NCBI GenBank assembly: GCA_020086605.1
Contig: JACBWW010000028.1
Span: 10,242,858-10,306,857, forward strand
Direction of reading: 5' to 3'
Origin: Lanius collurio
Lineage: Eukaryota; Chordata; Aves; Passeriformes; Laniidae
Length of the DNA: 64,000 nt
A program made the position numbers and the translations under genes. Positions 62,676-64,000 of this stretch are shown here, in pieces. The notes below the pieces were generated by a model. The model had not been told where the DNA came from and searched no databases. It saw only the letters and a program-made list of their open reading frames with translations. Each line of letters opens with the position of its first letter. Within the stretch, counting starts at the first letter, position 1.

Positions 62676-64000
62676 TAATAAGATCTCCTTTAATTCTTCT
62701 TTTTTCAAAGCTGAACAAATAGTCTCTCATCTTTTCCTCACTCATCAGGCTTCCCAGCCCTTGGATCATACTTGTGGCCCTTCTCTGGACCCTCTCCAGC
62801 CTTGTATATGGTCTAAAGCTGAGCACAGTGTTTCAGAAGTGGCCTGACAAGCACCCAGTAGAGTGGGCTCCTTTGTCTCTGCAGGTGATGCACTTTTTGA
62901 TGCAGTCCACCACTGGGTCTCTTTTCCACGGCACACTCTGTACACTCAGTGTGAGTTTGATGTCCACCAGAACCCCTGGGTCCCTTTCCACAGAGCTGTT
63001 CCCCTTCTGGATAGATCCCGGCCCGTGCTGCCCTCCTGGATTATGATTTCTCTGGTGCAAGACCTTACACTTGTCTTTGCTGGACTTCATAAGGCTCTTG
63101 CCAGCCCACTCTTCCAGCCAATCCAGGCCTTCCTGCAGGGTGGCTTTCCCTTCCCAAGTAGCCATTTCCCACTCAGTTTGGCACCCCCACAGGCATCATC
63201 ACTGTACATGTGACCCCATTGTCCAGATCCCTTATGAAGGCAATTAACAGCTTTGGGCCTAACACTGATCCCTGGGGTACCCCACCTGTGAGAGGTGGCC
63301 AGCTTGGAAAGGAGCTGTTACCAACCCTGTCTGGGGGCAGCCCACAAGCCAGGGCCCCTGCAAACCACTTGTCCAGACCATGACATATCAGCTTCTGTGA
63401 GAGGAAGCTGCGCGGAAAGCCTCGGAAAAATCCAGGCAGGCACTGTCCACTGCCTTCTCCACATGAACTGAACAAATTATTTTGTCATAGAAGACAGTCA
63501 TCATGCTTTGACAAAACTGAAATCATGCCCTTGGTGAATCTGTCTTAGATTTTCCCAATCATGGGCTTCATCTGACTTGTGGTAGCCTGCAGGCAGGTAG
63601 GGCCTGAAGTAAGACTGATGGGCTTATAATTACCTGGATCTTAAGAACGTGAATCTTAAAACTTGTAGATAGGGGTGACATTAGCCTTCTTCCAGTCTTC
63701 TGAGATATCCCCTGGTCTCTATGACTTATTAAAGATTATGGAGAGCATCCTCACAATGACATCAGCCCGCTCTTTTAACACCCCTGGGTGCATATTTTCA
63801 GCTCCTGTAATAGTTCATATACCCACTCTTTCTTTACTGGCCATGTGTTTGCATCAAACTGCATATTTGCTCCAAGGCTTGGGGCCCGACAGTGGTGGTA
63901 AAGGCAGACATGAAGAAAGTGCTGGGAACCTTTGTCTTTTCAGCATTGTCTGTGACTGGGTAATTCACCTCTTCTGCAAAACACCAAGCCATTTTTTCCT
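62676..64000 (-). mobile_element. CR1 LINE, reverse-transcriptase part of ORF2, decayed
   Basis: On the minus strand, the frame at 63475-63173 contains GGVPQGSVLGPKLLIAFI, the CR1 reverse-transcriptase block just before the catalytic box. The following SDDA box is in a different frame near 63180-63205, showing a frameshift. The frame at 63165-62833 continues with LDWLEEWAGKSLMKSSKDKC, the region after the catalytic box. Upstream reverse-transcriptase sequence runs to the window edge, so the 5' limit is not seen. The copy has lost function. Confidence 0.93.

Noticed and set aside
1..64000. tRNA, rRNA, CRISPR, operon or prokaryotic features
   Set aside because: None was seen. The composition, CR1 and LTR content and splice-type signals indicate a vertebrate nuclear genome, where bacterial-type features are not expected.

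Overview
The window looks like non-coding nuclear DNA from a bird. The dominant recognisable repeats are CR1 LINEs (61743-62080 and 62676-64000 on the minus strand; 50690-52045 on the plus strand) and avian endogenous-retrovirus LTRs with a TGTC/TGTG...CA-type outline. No SINE is apparent. The background is AT-rich and broken by sharp CpG-rich blocks. A passerine or other neoavian bird is likely, but the species cannot be fixed from the sequence.

I find no protein-coding exon I can defend. The long open frames are GC-rich shadows in the CpG islands, simple repeats read as peptide, or pieces of LTR and CR1. The clearest gene-related signals are promoter-type ones. A CpG-island complex (about 4390-8313, running into a 395-N gap) holds a minus-strand TATA box, a candidate 5' exon and a good splice donor. 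It also holds a plus-strand donor. A second CpG island (about 29430-30640) holds candidate donors pointing outward on both strands. If real, these would be alternative or non-coding first exons of a gene mostly outside the window, or lncRNAs.

Layout: 1-4389 AT-rich, with one perfect 17-bp hairpin; 4390-8313 CpG-island complex; 8314-8708 assembly gap followed by (GAAG)n; 10797-11125 (TTCTC)n abutting a small GC-rich block; 11126-29374 repeat-poor non-coding DNA with candidate enhancer-like patches; 29375-30640 (AATA)n and CpG island 2 with a (CCCTG)n tract; 30641-36749 non-coding; 36750-38293 ERV-derived element; 46424-47230 LTR of a second family; 48457-48893 two short segments with copies elsewhere in the window; 50690-52045 5' part of a CR1; 53795-54419 solo LTR with a 5-bp target duplication and an assembly-made internal duplication; 59480-60345 unexplained GC-rich block; 61743-64000 decayed CR1 split by an LTR.

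No operon-like or novel multi-gene system is visible. The most checkable oddities are the perfect hairpin at 1916-1953, the 94-bp near-identical pair at 48.5 and 58.7 kb, the microsatellite that builds a splice-acceptor-like tract beside a GC-rich block, the CR1 that kept its 5' half instead of its 3' half, and the false duplication around the NN at 54296.
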